Part shown: positions 24,438 to 31,233 of the stretch, piece after piece | Layout: each line of letters begins with the position of its first letter | Position numbering within the stretch: position 1 is the first letter of the stretch | Assembly: GCF_900302465.1 (NCBI RefSeq) | Contig: NZ_OMOR01000003.1 | Coordinates: forward strand, 1 to 64,000 | Direction: 5' to 3' | Source of the DNA: Ascidiaceihabitans donghaensis | GTDB taxonomy: Bacteria; Pseudomonadota; Alphaproteobacteria; Rhodobacterales; Rhodobacteraceae | DNA: 64,000 nt | Made by a program: the position numbers and the translations under genes | Notes under the pieces: model-generated | What the model saw: the letters and a program-made list of their open reading frames with translations, nothing else | The model's database searches: none | What the model was told of the DNA's origin: nothing

Positions 24438-24787
24438 CCCCCTGTCCCATCAGGCAAATACACCACAAGGGCAGCCCCCGGCCCGCGCCCGGATTGTGCG
24501 ATAATTGTCACCTCACGCAGCCCACTCGCTGTTGCTTTGGATGTGCGGCGCAGATCAAAGCGCGTGCCGTTCAAAGTGATAAAGTCCGGCAAAACCGCAG
24601 CATGTCCCAACAGGTGCAGTTCCTCGGCGCGGTTGCGTACGGCGACCTGCGCCAGAACACGATCCTGCGCCCCGCCAATCGACACACGCGCTTGATCCGA
24701 TGCGCGAATGGCCGCCAATGCCCCGATGGACAGTACAAGCACCGCAATCGCCAGCTCAAGCAAAGTCAGCCCTGTGTCACGTCTCAT
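24434..24787 (-). CDS. gspI: Type II secretion minor pseudopilin GspI
   Basis: A 117-residue minor pseudopilin beginning MRRDTG-LTLLELAIAVLVLSIGALAAI, with the prepilin cleavage Gly and Glu at +5. The conserved ASDQARVSIGGAQDRVLAQVAVRNRAEEL stretch fits GspI. I chose the ATG that overlaps the gspH stop codon as ATGA and gives the usual short, basic leader; ATGs up to 13 codons upstream would give longer leaders inside gspH. It initiates tip assembly with GspJ and GspK. Confidence 0.88.
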   Translation of the reverse strand: MRRDTGLTLLELAIAVLVLSIGALAAIRASDQARVSIGGAQDRVLAQVAVRNRAEELHLLGHAAVLPDFITLNGTRFDLRRTSKATASGLREVTIIAQSGRGPGAALVVYLPDGTGG

Positions 24788-25233
24788 CTTGTGCATGACA
24801 GCCCCGTCCAGCCATCGCTTTGACACGACACGCCATCGTCAAAGGTAATCGCGAATGGTGTGGTTTGCCCGTTGGCCAGCATGATGATGTCAGGGGCCCC
24901 GGTTTGCGGTCTGATGCTGCGCAAAGACACGCGGGATTTCCAATTGCGCGGGGTACCTTTTGCCCAGCCTTCAGGGGTGGTTTTGGCGGTGCTGATTGCG
25001 CTTTGGGTGACAAACAACCCGCGACTTTGCCGGCTTTGAATGGCAAGGGCACGGGCTGTATCGAATTGTGTGCGAAACCAAGCCAGATCGGTCGTACCTT
25101 GCTGCGAAGTGGTTGCGATCCCTGCCCCGACAGCCAAAACAGCCAGAATAGCAACCACAACCAGAAGCTCCACCAAGGTGATGCCCGTTTGGTGTGTCGT
25201 GTTTTTTGTGGCGGGTTCTAATTCACCGCCCAT
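24784..25233 (-). CDS. gspH: Type II secretion minor pseudopilin GspH
   Basis: A 149-residue pseudopilin with a leader ending in HQTG followed by ITLVELLVVVAILAVLAVGAGI (Glu at +5). The rest is a small globular domain with two Cys (VSCQSDGWTGLSCTR) at the C terminus that could form a disulfide after export. The start overlaps the gspG end by 16 bp. GspH is the connector between the major pseudopilin shaft and the tip complex. GspH sequences are poorly conserved, so the position after gspG is part of the evidence. Confidence 0.87.
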   Translation of the reverse strand: MGGELEPATKNTTHQTGITLVELLVVVAILAVLAVGAGIATTSQQGTTDLAWFRTQFDTARALAIQSRQSRGLFVTQSAISTAKTTPEGWAKGTPRNWKSRVSLRSIRPQTGAPDIIMLANGQTTPFAITFDDGVSCQSDGWTGLSCTR

Positions 25234-25682
25234 GATCCGATGTCAGCATCCGCACCGCTGCCCCCCTCGACCCCGTCAGCGCCATAGCTAAAAACATCAA
25301 AGTCTTTGCTGAACACGCCTGGCGTCAGATATTGATAGGGTTGGCCCCACGGATCAACAGGCAAACGATCCATATAGCCGCTAGTTGCCCAATTGGCCGG
25401 GGCAGGATCCGTGGCCGGTTGAGTGACCAAGGCTTGCAAACCCTGTTCTGTTGACGGGAACGTCAGGTTGTCCAGCTTGTAAAGCTTCACAGCACTGGCA
25501 ATGGCTGCGATGTCGGATTGGGCGCGTGCGGCGCGTGCCTGATCGGGGCGGTCGATCACCCGCGGTACGATCACAAGCGCAAGGATCGACAAGATCACGA
25601 CCACAACCATAAGTTCCAAAAGGGAAAATCCCGCATCACGCGCGGCGTCGGATTTGCAATGTTTGCGCTGTTTCAACATCAT
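25218..25682 (-). CDS. gspG: Type II secretion major pseudopilin GspG
   Basis: A 154-residue major pseudopilin: leader ending DAG, mature start FSLLELMVVVVILSILALVIVP (N-methylated Phe, Glu at +5), then the family-specific LYKLDNLTFPSTEQGLQALVTQP and the calcium-loop region PWGQPYQYLTPG with FDVFSYGADG. It polymerises into the pseudopilus. Two adjacent ATG codons follow AAAGGGCGAC; the first of the pair is listed. It is the first gene of the gspG-H-I-J-K-L-M operon, with a plausible sigma70 promoter just upstream and the divergent gspO gene beyond it. Confidence 0.94.
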   Translation of the reverse strand: MMLKQRKHCKSDAARDAGFSLLELMVVVVILSILALVIVPRVIDRPDQARAARAQSDIAAIASAVKLYKLDNLTFPSTEQGLQALVTQPATDPAPANWATSGYMDRLPVDPWGQPYQYLTPGVFSKDFDVFSYGADGVEGGSGADADIGSWAVN

Positions 25683-25703
25683 GTCGCCCTTTATATCCCG
25701 CAC

Positions 25704-25733
25704 ATGATAGGATCGCTTTTACGACGTTGTCCA
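25704..25733 (-). promoter_or_regulatory. Candidate sigma70 promoter of the gspG operon
   Basis: On the minus strand TGGACA and TATCAT, each matching consensus at five of six bases, are separated by 18 bp. A start point near 25697 would give a leader of about 15 bases, enough for the AAAGGG ribosome-binding site. Confidence 0.5.
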
Positions 25734-25760
25734 TGCGCCGCAGTCAGAAAGATGCGGGGT

Positions 25761-25789
25761 TTGGCACCTCTTTTGCGTGATTGCATAAT
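25761..25789 (+). promoter_or_regulatory. Candidate promoter of gspO, readable as sigma70 or sigma54
   Basis: TTGGCA and CATAAT, five of six matches each, lie 17 bp apart, a good sigma70 promoter. The same DNA also reads TTGGCAC-N5-TTGC with GG and GC exactly 10 bases apart (25761-25776), the sigma54 -24/-12 pattern. Either would place the start point shortly before the gspO ATG, which supports that ATG over the TTG at 25781. Confidence 0.5.
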
Positions 25790-25810
25790 CCAAGGTTGAA
25801 GTTGCAGAAT

Positions 25811-26539
25811 ATGACATCTTTTTCAGTCTTTCTTTTGTGCATAAGCCCCTGTGTCGGATCGTTCCTTGCCCTTTTGGTAGACCGGCTGCCACGAGACGAA
25901 GACGTGATCCGCACCCCGTCTGCCTGTCGCAGTTGCCGCACACGGTTGGGCTGGGCGGACCTAATCCCTATGCTGTCTTTTGTTTTGTCGCGCGGACGGT
26001 GCCGCCGATGTGGCGCGGTTATTCCACCTTGGGTGCTTTATGCCGAAATCTTGGCGATGGGCGCAGGGGTTTTGGCCATCAGCGCAGGCGGCAGCCCGCT
26101 GGAAATCACTTTAACCGCCGTGATGCTTTGGGCCCTCATCGCCTTGGCGTTAACAGACCTGTTGTGGTTGCGTCTGCCTGATGCTTTGACCTTGACCTTG
26201 GCTTTGGCGACTTTCGGGCTGGCCGCCTTGCCTATTGGCATTGGTCTGGCGCCAGCATTCTGGGGCGCTGTTTTCGGCGCGGGCAGTTTTTGGGCAGTAC
26301 GTGTCGCTTACAAAAAACTGCGGGGGCGCGACGGATTGGGGCTTGGCGATGTGAAGCTGATGGTGGGGCTTGGGGCGCTGGCTGGCCCTTATGAATTGCC
26401 AGTGTTGGTCTTGGTCGGGGCAGTGATCGGGTTGGGGCTGGCCCTGTGGCAGCGCAAATTGGACGCGCACCATCCGGTGCCATTCGGGGCCGCTTTATGT
26501 TGTGCAGGGGCGTTGATATGGCTGTTCTTCTTGGCTTGA
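25811..26539 (+). CDS. gspO: Prepilin peptidase / N-methyltransferase GspO
   Basis: A 242-residue aspartic membrane protease of the GspO/PilD family. The zinc-binding cytoplasmic loop is complete (CRSCRTRLGW ... CRRCGAVIP, two Cys pairs), indicating the bifunctional methylating class. The two catalytic aspartates are in LTDLLWLRLPD and GLGDVKLMVG (GxGD motif). About seven membrane helices follow the usual layout; the N-terminal helix ends in the conserved GSFLALLVDRLPR. It cleaves the leaders of GspG, H, I, J and K and methylates the new N terminus. It is divergent from gspG; the start ATG fits a strong upstream promoter. A Sel1-repeat gene follows 55 bp downstream and may be in the same transcript. 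Confidence 0.94.
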   Translation: MTSFSVFLLCISPCVGSFLALLVDRLPRDEDVIRTPSACRSCRTRLGWADLIPMLSFVLSRGRCRRCGAVIPPWVLYAEILAMGAGVLAISAGGSPLEITLTAVMLWALIALALTDLLWLRLPDALTLTLALATFGLAALPIGIGLAPAFWGAVFGAGSFWAVRVAYKKLRGRDGLGLGDVKLMVGLGALAGPYELPVLVLVGAVIGLGLALWQRKLDAHHPVPFGAALCCAGALIWLFFLA

Positions 26540-26594
26540 CGCGACCCTTCACCTGACTATCGTCGCAGCTATTGATTTAAGGATATCTGCCCTG

Positions 26595-28151
26595 ATGTTT
26601 CGCCCCCTTTGCCTTGCTATTTTCCTGTTGATCAGCCCTGCCGTGGCTCAAGACGGGTCCCAAACCGGGACCCCGCCCGACATGGCACAGGTTGAACAGG
26701 CCTGGGCGCGGGGCGATTTCGTGTTTGTGCGCAAAGGTCTGGCGTATCTGGCCCAGGAAAACGGCAGTGCTCTGGCGCAATATCGGTATGGGCGTGTGTT
26801 GCTGGAAGGCCGCGGGGGGCCAGCCGATCCGGAAAACGCAAAGCTTTGGTTGGAAAAAGCCGTGGCGCAGAACAACACGGATGCCGCGACGCTTTTGGGG
26901 CAAATCCTGCTGACGCGCGGGCCGGCACGTGATGCCACCCGCGCCGCCACTTTGTTCGAGGCCGCAGCGGCCCGCGGAAAGACGCAAGCGCAGTATTTTC
27001 TGGGGCGGCTTTATGCAGAAGGCGATGGCGTGCCGCAGGATGCGACAACCGCCTTTAACTGGTTTTTGGCGGCTGCCGAAGATGGCAACAAAGACGCCCA
27101 ATATGCATTAAGCCAAGCCTATGCCGAAGGGCGCGGGGTGGCACAAAGTGCCCCTGACGCTTTGCGCTGGCTGGAAGAAGCAGCCAGCAACGGCGTGCCT
27201 GAAGCCCAGTACAATCTTGCTGTTGCATATGACACAGGGCGCGGGGCAAACAAATCCGCCACAGCGGCTTTGGACAACTATCGCCGTGCAGCCGAAGCGG
27301 GCCATGTGCTGGCGCAACGGGCGTTGGGCACCAAATACTTGCAAGGCACACAAGATTTCGATCCCGACCCCACAGAGGCATTGCGTTGGCTTCAGGCCGC
27401 CGCACAAGCAGGTGATCCCGGTGCGATGTCGAATTTGGGGTTTGGATACACACAAGGCACCGTCTTGCCGCGCGACGACGCCTTGGCGGCGCAGTGGTAT
27501 CAACGTGCCTCTGACCGCGGTTTGGCGCGGGCGACATTGGCACTTGCGCGCATGGTAGAAACCGGGCGTGGAGTGCAGGCAGATCCCGCGGCCTCTTTTG
27601 CTTTGTACCAGCTGGCTGTCGAACAAGGATCGACATTGGCCGCGCAACTGTTGGGCCAACGCACACTGGCAGGCGATTTCGATGCGACGCTTGCGCCACA
27701 TGACGCTGTTGGGTGGGTTGCGGTTTTGCTGGACGGTGACCAATCAGACGCGGCACAGGTCTGGCTGACCACACAAGCCGATGCAGGTGTGCGCCCTGCG
27801 CAGGCGGCGTTGGGCCAGTGGCTGCTGACACAAGAAAGCCGTGCCACGGACGCCATCCGTTGGCTGGAACTCGCAGCTTTGGCAGGTCACGTGCCATCGC
27901 AATACCGGTTGGGCGACGCCTATAGCACCGGTGCCGGTGCCCCCCTGGATTATGTGCAGGCCCATGCGTGGATGAACATCGCAGCGGCCAGCGGCCACAT
28001 CAAAGCAAGCGAAACCCGCAGCCTTCTGAACGATCTGATGACACCAGATAATGTGGCAAAGGCCCAAACGATTGCGCGGACGTTTTTTGAACGTGCGGAT
28101 GCACAGGTGCCCCAGACAGCGCAGACAGTCACACAAAGCGACACCAAATGA
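26595..28151 (+). CDS. Exported Sel1-repeat (SLR) protein
   Basis: A 518-residue protein with a Sec signal peptide (LCLAIFLLISPAVAQ) followed by about eleven Sel1-like repeats of 35-36 residues, e.g. AQYFLGRLYAEGDGVPQDATT and AQYALSQAYAEGRGVAQSA. The repeats form a right-handed superhelix used for protein-protein contact; no catalytic site is seen. It is probably periplasmic. Its last codons overlap the start of a second Sel1 protein (ATGA), so they are likely made together and may form a pair. The gene lies just after gspO, but nothing in it specifies a secretion role. Confidence 0.88.
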   Translation: MFRPLCLAIFLLISPAVAQDGSQTGTPPDMAQVEQAWARGDFVFVRKGLAYLAQENGSALAQYRYGRVLLEGRGGPADPENAKLWLEKAVAQNNTDAATLLGQILLTRGPARDATRAATLFEAAAARGKTQAQYFLGRLYAEGDGVPQDATTAFNWFLAAAEDGNKDAQYALSQAYAEGRGVAQSAPDALRWLEEAASNGVPEAQYNLAVAYDTGRGANKSATAALDNYRRAAEAGHVLAQRALGTKYLQGTQDFDPDPTEALRWLQAAAQAGDPGAMSNLGFGYTQGTVLPRDDALAAQWYQRASDRGLARATLALARMVETGRGVQADPAASFALYQLAVEQGSTLAAQLLGQRTLAGDFDATLAPHDAVGWVAVLLDGDQSDAAQVWLTTQADAGVRPAQAALGQWLLTQESRATDAIRWLELAALAGHVPSQYRLGDAYSTGAGAPLDYVQAHAWMNIAAASGHIKASETRSLLNDLMTPDNVAKAQTIARTFFERADAQVPQTAQTVTQSDTK

Positions 28152-29275
28152 AGCAAACTGTTCTGGCCATAACTTTGGCTTTTGGGCTGGGGCTTGGATT
28201 TGGCGCACAGGCCCAAGAGACCGAATACGCCCTTGGCCTGCAATACCACTCTGGCGAGGGGGTGGTGCAAAACTATGCGGCCGCCGCGCGCTATTTCGAA
28301 CAGGCCGCAAGCCTTGGCTTCGCCCCTGCCCAGAATTTTCTGGGCCGCTATCTGTTTGAAGGCTTGGGTGTACCGCAAGACACAGTGGCCGCCCTTCAGT
28401 ATCTGGAACAAGCAGCCGCAGGTGGCGATCCACAGTATATTTTTGATCTCGCAAAAATTCTGGAACTGGATGATGCGTCCGTGGTGCGCGCGGCGCAGCT
28501 GTATGAAACCGCCACAGACCTTGGCCACCTTGAAGCGGCTGTGCATCTTGGGGTGCTGTTCCAAGAAGGACGCGGTGTTGCCCAGGATCTGATCAAAGCC
28601 CGCACCCTTTACGAAGGTCCTGCCCGCCAAGGCAACCCACGGGCTTTGAACAATTTGGGGCTGCTGTATGTGCGCGGCACAGGGGTGCCGCAAGATTATG
28701 AAAAAGCCGTAGAATTCTTTAAAGCGGCGGCTGATCAGGGGCTGAAGACGGCCATGACCAACCTTGGGGTCATGTATGAAAACGGATACGGAGTGCCCAT
28801 AGACGAAGCGCAAGCCGCAGCCTTGTACCGTGCGGGCGGACGCGGGACCGAGGCCGTCGACACCGTGCCTTTCGTCTACGACACACGGCTGAAACCCGTC
28901 ACGCAGAATACCGATGCGCTGGATCTGTTGCGCCGCGCGGCAGATGCGGGTGAACCTGTTGCGCAGTTTCAGTTGGGTTGGGTGTTGGTGCAGAACGCCG
29001 ACACGTCGTTTGATACCTTCAAACGCGCAGCGCGTTTGTTTGAAAGCGGGGCCAAAGCCGGGCATGGGCCTTCCATGATTAACTTGGCCGGTATGTACTT
29101 GCGCGCCGAGGGCCTGCCACAAGACTATGTACTGGCACAGATGTGGGTTTTGTTGGCGCGATCACATGGCGCAGATGTGCCTGCCAATCTTGGCGATGCG
29201 CTGAATCAAAAAATGACACCTGAACAGGTGAACATGGCCCAGTCACTGGCCAGCACATTTTTCAACCAAGACTAG
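28148..29275 (+). CDS. Second exported Sel1-repeat (SLR) protein
   Basis: A 375-residue protein with a signal peptide (ITLAFGLGLGFGAQA) and about seven Sel1 repeats (YALGLQYHSGEGVVQNYAAAARY, LNNLGLLYVRGTGVPQDYEKA). The C-terminal repeat LPQDYVLAQMWVLLARSHGA resembles that of the preceding protein (LDYVQAHAWMNIAAASGH), and both then end in a similar helical tail with MTPEQVNMAQSLA or MTPDNVAKAQTIA, so the two genes arose by duplication. Role unknown: probably a periplasmic scaffold. A 187-bp gap with a candidate promoter follows. Confidence 0.88.
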   Translation: MKQTVLAITLAFGLGLGFGAQAQETEYALGLQYHSGEGVVQNYAAAARYFEQAASLGFAPAQNFLGRYLFEGLGVPQDTVAALQYLEQAAAGGDPQYIFDLAKILELDDASVVRAAQLYETATDLGHLEAAVHLGVLFQEGRGVAQDLIKARTLYEGPARQGNPRALNNLGLLYVRGTGVPQDYEKAVEFFKAAADQGLKTAMTNLGVMYENGYGVPIDEAQAAALYRAGGRGTEAVDTVPFVYDTRLKPVTQNTDALDLLRRAADAGEPVAQFQLGWVLVQNADTSFDTFKRAARLFESGAKAGHGPSMINLAGMYLRAEGLPQDYVLAQMWVLLARSHGADVPANLGDALNQKMTPEQVNMAQSLASTFFNQD

Positions 29276-29358
29276 AAAGTGCGTGTTGCCAGTGGCTTAT
29301 CCACCTTTTTGGATTTGATTGCATGATCAAATTTCAAAAGGTTGGCACAAAGAACAGT

Positions 29359-29388
29359 TTGCCTCAAAAACAAAAATTGTGCTATTGT
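29359..29388 (+). promoter_or_regulatory. Candidate sigma70 promoter for the small exported protein gene
   Basis: TTGCCT and TATTGT (four of six matches each) are 18 bp apart inside an A-rich tract (CAAAAACAAAAATTG). This would leave a leader of about 70 bases before the gene with the TGGAGGCGAC ribosome-binding site. The match is modest. Confidence 0.35.
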
Positions 29389-29462
29389 TATCTGTGTTTC
29401 AAACGCCGTTGTGCGTGTGGTATTTTATGTTTTGATTTAGCGGCCGCCAGTGGAGGCGACAT

Positions 29463-29879
29463 ATGAAGACAAAATTGATCAGTTTCGGACTGGCGCTTGG
29501 CATGGCCGCTTCGGTGGCGATTGCAAAAGAAACGCCAAAACCTGTGCAACAGCACAATTCAAATGCGGTCTGGTTCGAAAACTGGACGGGCCTGACCAAC
29601 ACATCAATGATCATTCAGGCCCCGGACGGCGCTGTAACGACCATTTTCGCAAAATCGGGCACACCGGTGTTCCAACTGAATGGCGACCAAGTTCAAGACG
29701 GAATTTACCGTTACGAATTGTCGGCAGCCACGGAAAACACGGTTAAGATCGTGAACAAACAAAACAATGGACGCGGTGACGCAAGCAAAGACAGCTTGGC
29801 CGAAGCCTACCGTCTGAACGGCCATTTTACGGTGTACCGTGGCGTGATTGTGACGCCGAAAGACGTCAAAGAAGAATAA
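29463..29879 (+). CDS. Small exported protein of unknown function
   Basis: A 138-residue protein with a clear signal peptide (KTKLISFGLALGMAASVAIA). The mature 115 residues look like a single beta-rich domain (AVWFENWTGLTNTSMII, GTPVFQLNGDQVQDGIYRYEL) and lack Cys. I do not recognise a family. The leader is lower in GC than surrounding genes and the ribosome-binding site is strong (TGGAGGCGAC), suggesting good expression. The next gene, 61 bp away on the same strand, encodes another exported protein; the pair probably forms one transcription unit. The nearby type II secretion genes make this a candidate secreted substrate or a chaperone for its neighbour. Confidence 0.75.
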   Translation: MKTKLISFGLALGMAASVAIAKETPKPVQQHNSNAVWFENWTGLTNTSMIIQAPDGAVTTIFAKSGTPVFQLNGDQVQDGIYRYELSAATENTVKIVNKQNNGRGDASKDSLAEAYRLNGHFTVYRGVIVTPKDVKEE

Positions 29880-29940
29880 CATTGCAAGGTCGTCGTGGGT
29901 GGCGCTGATGCATTTCAAAAAAGACCTTTAGGGGGACAAG

Positions 29941-31134
29941 ATGACAAACTATTCCAAAAAACTGCGCCTTAGCACGGCTTTGACAACCGGGGCGTTGGTA
30001 TTGATGGCCAACACCAGTTTTGCTGACAACGTGATCGTTGACGATTTGATCGTTCAAGGATCGGCGTGTATCGGCATCGACTGCAACAATGGCGAAAGCT
30101 TCGGTTTTGATACGCTGCGGCTTAAGGAAAACAACTTGCGCATCCGCGCAGACGATACATCAGTCTCGGCCAGCTTCCCCTCCACCGATTGGCAGCTGAC
30201 ATTTAACGATTCAAGCAATGGCGGCGCCAACAAATTCTCCGTTGAAGATCTGACGGCAAGCCGTGTGCCGTTCACTATCGAAGGCAGCGCTCCGACCGAT
30301 TCCGTATACATCGAGGATGGTGGTCGCGTGGGCTTTGGCACCAACACACCAGTCGTTAACCTTCACGTTAAAGAGGGCAACACACCAACATTACGCTTGG
30401 AACAAGACGGGTCCAGCGGGTTCACGCCCCAGATTTGGGACATGGCAGGCAACGAAGCGAACTTCTTTATTCGCGACGCAACAAACAGCAGCAAACTGCC
30501 GCTGCGCATCCAGCCAAATTCAGCTGATGCGTCGATTATGATTACCTCGAATAATCGCGTGGGCTTTGGCACCACATCGCCAAATGCGGCTTTGCACTTG
30601 CGCCGCACTGACGGCACAGCAGGGTTTCTTGTTGAAGAAGCTGATTCTTCAGTAAGCAACCGTACCTTGATGCAACTGTCCAACAACGGCGGCGTATTTT
30701 TCAGCTTGAAAGACAGCTCACAAGCATCTGGCGGCAACTGGAATATCCAGAACAATTCTACCGAATTGCGGTTCTCTAACAACCTTGTTTCAGGTCTGGA
30801 AATGAAGCTGGACACCAGCGGAAACCTGACCTTGCTGGGCGGCTTGGTGACAGGCACGTCCGGGATTTGTGACGCTGGCACGCCGTGTGACGCGGTCTTT
30901 GATCCCGATGTTTACACTGTCCCTACCATCGAAGCCCATGCGGAACAAATGTGGGCAAACAAGCACTTGCCTGCTGTTGGTCCAACCCTTCCCGACCAGC
31001 CTTTGGACGTGACGACAAAGATGCTGCGTATGCTGAACGAGCTTGAGCACGCGCACATCTTTATCCAACAACTCAACGCCGAGATTGGCGTGTTGGAAGC
31101 GCGTCTGAACGAGATGGAAGCCGACGAAGGCTAA
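29941..31134 (+). CDS. Exported tail-fibre-like repeat protein with C-terminal coiled coil
   Basis: A 397-residue protein with a signal peptide (LSTALTTGALVLMANTSFA). Two copies of a motif common in phage tail fibres and surface adhesins are visible: GRVGFGTNTPVVNLHVKEG and NRVGFGTTSPNAALHLRR, about 80 residues apart. A Cys pair near each end (ACIGIDC and ICDAGTPC) could form disulfides. The C-terminal 80 residues (TKMLRMLNELEHAHIFIQQ then LNAEIGVLEARLNEMEADE) form a coiled coil, which suggests trimerisation. It is Asn/Ser/Thr-rich like cell-surface proteins. AGGGGGAC precedes the ATG, and a strong terminator follows. Type II secretion or outer-membrane display is possible but unproven. Confidence 0.8.
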   Translation: MTNYSKKLRLSTALTTGALVLMANTSFADNVIVDDLIVQGSACIGIDCNNGESFGFDTLRLKENNLRIRADDTSVSASFPSTDWQLTFNDSSNGGANKFSVEDLTASRVPFTIEGSAPTDSVYIEDGGRVGFGTNTPVVNLHVKEGNTPTLRLEQDGSSGFTPQIWDMAGNEANFFIRDATNSSKLPLRIQPNSADASIMITSNNRVGFGTTSPNAALHLRRTDGTAGFLVEEADSSVSNRTLMQLSNNGGVFFSLKDSSQASGGNWNIQNNSTELRFSNNLVSGLEMKLDTSGNLTLLGGLVTGTSGICDAGTPCDAVFDPDVYTVPTIEAHAEQMWANKHLPAVGPTLPDQPLDVTTKMLRMLNELEHAHIFIQQLNAEIGVLEARLNEMEADEG

Positions 31135-31156
31135 GCCCAAAGGTCTTTGACTTTGC

Positions 31157-31199
31157 AAGGCCCCGGACGCATTTTGTGACCGGGGCCTTGTTTGTTTTC
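31157..31199 (+). terminator. Rho-independent terminator after the tail-fibre-like gene
   Basis: A perfect 10-bp stem, AAGGCCCCGG paired with CCGGGGCCTT, a 13-base loop and then GTTTGTTTTC. It separates the exported-protein pair from the permease fusion gene. Confidence 0.9.
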
Positions 31200-31233
31200 A
31201 ACCAAAGAATTGGCCGCATCTTGAGGGATTTTC

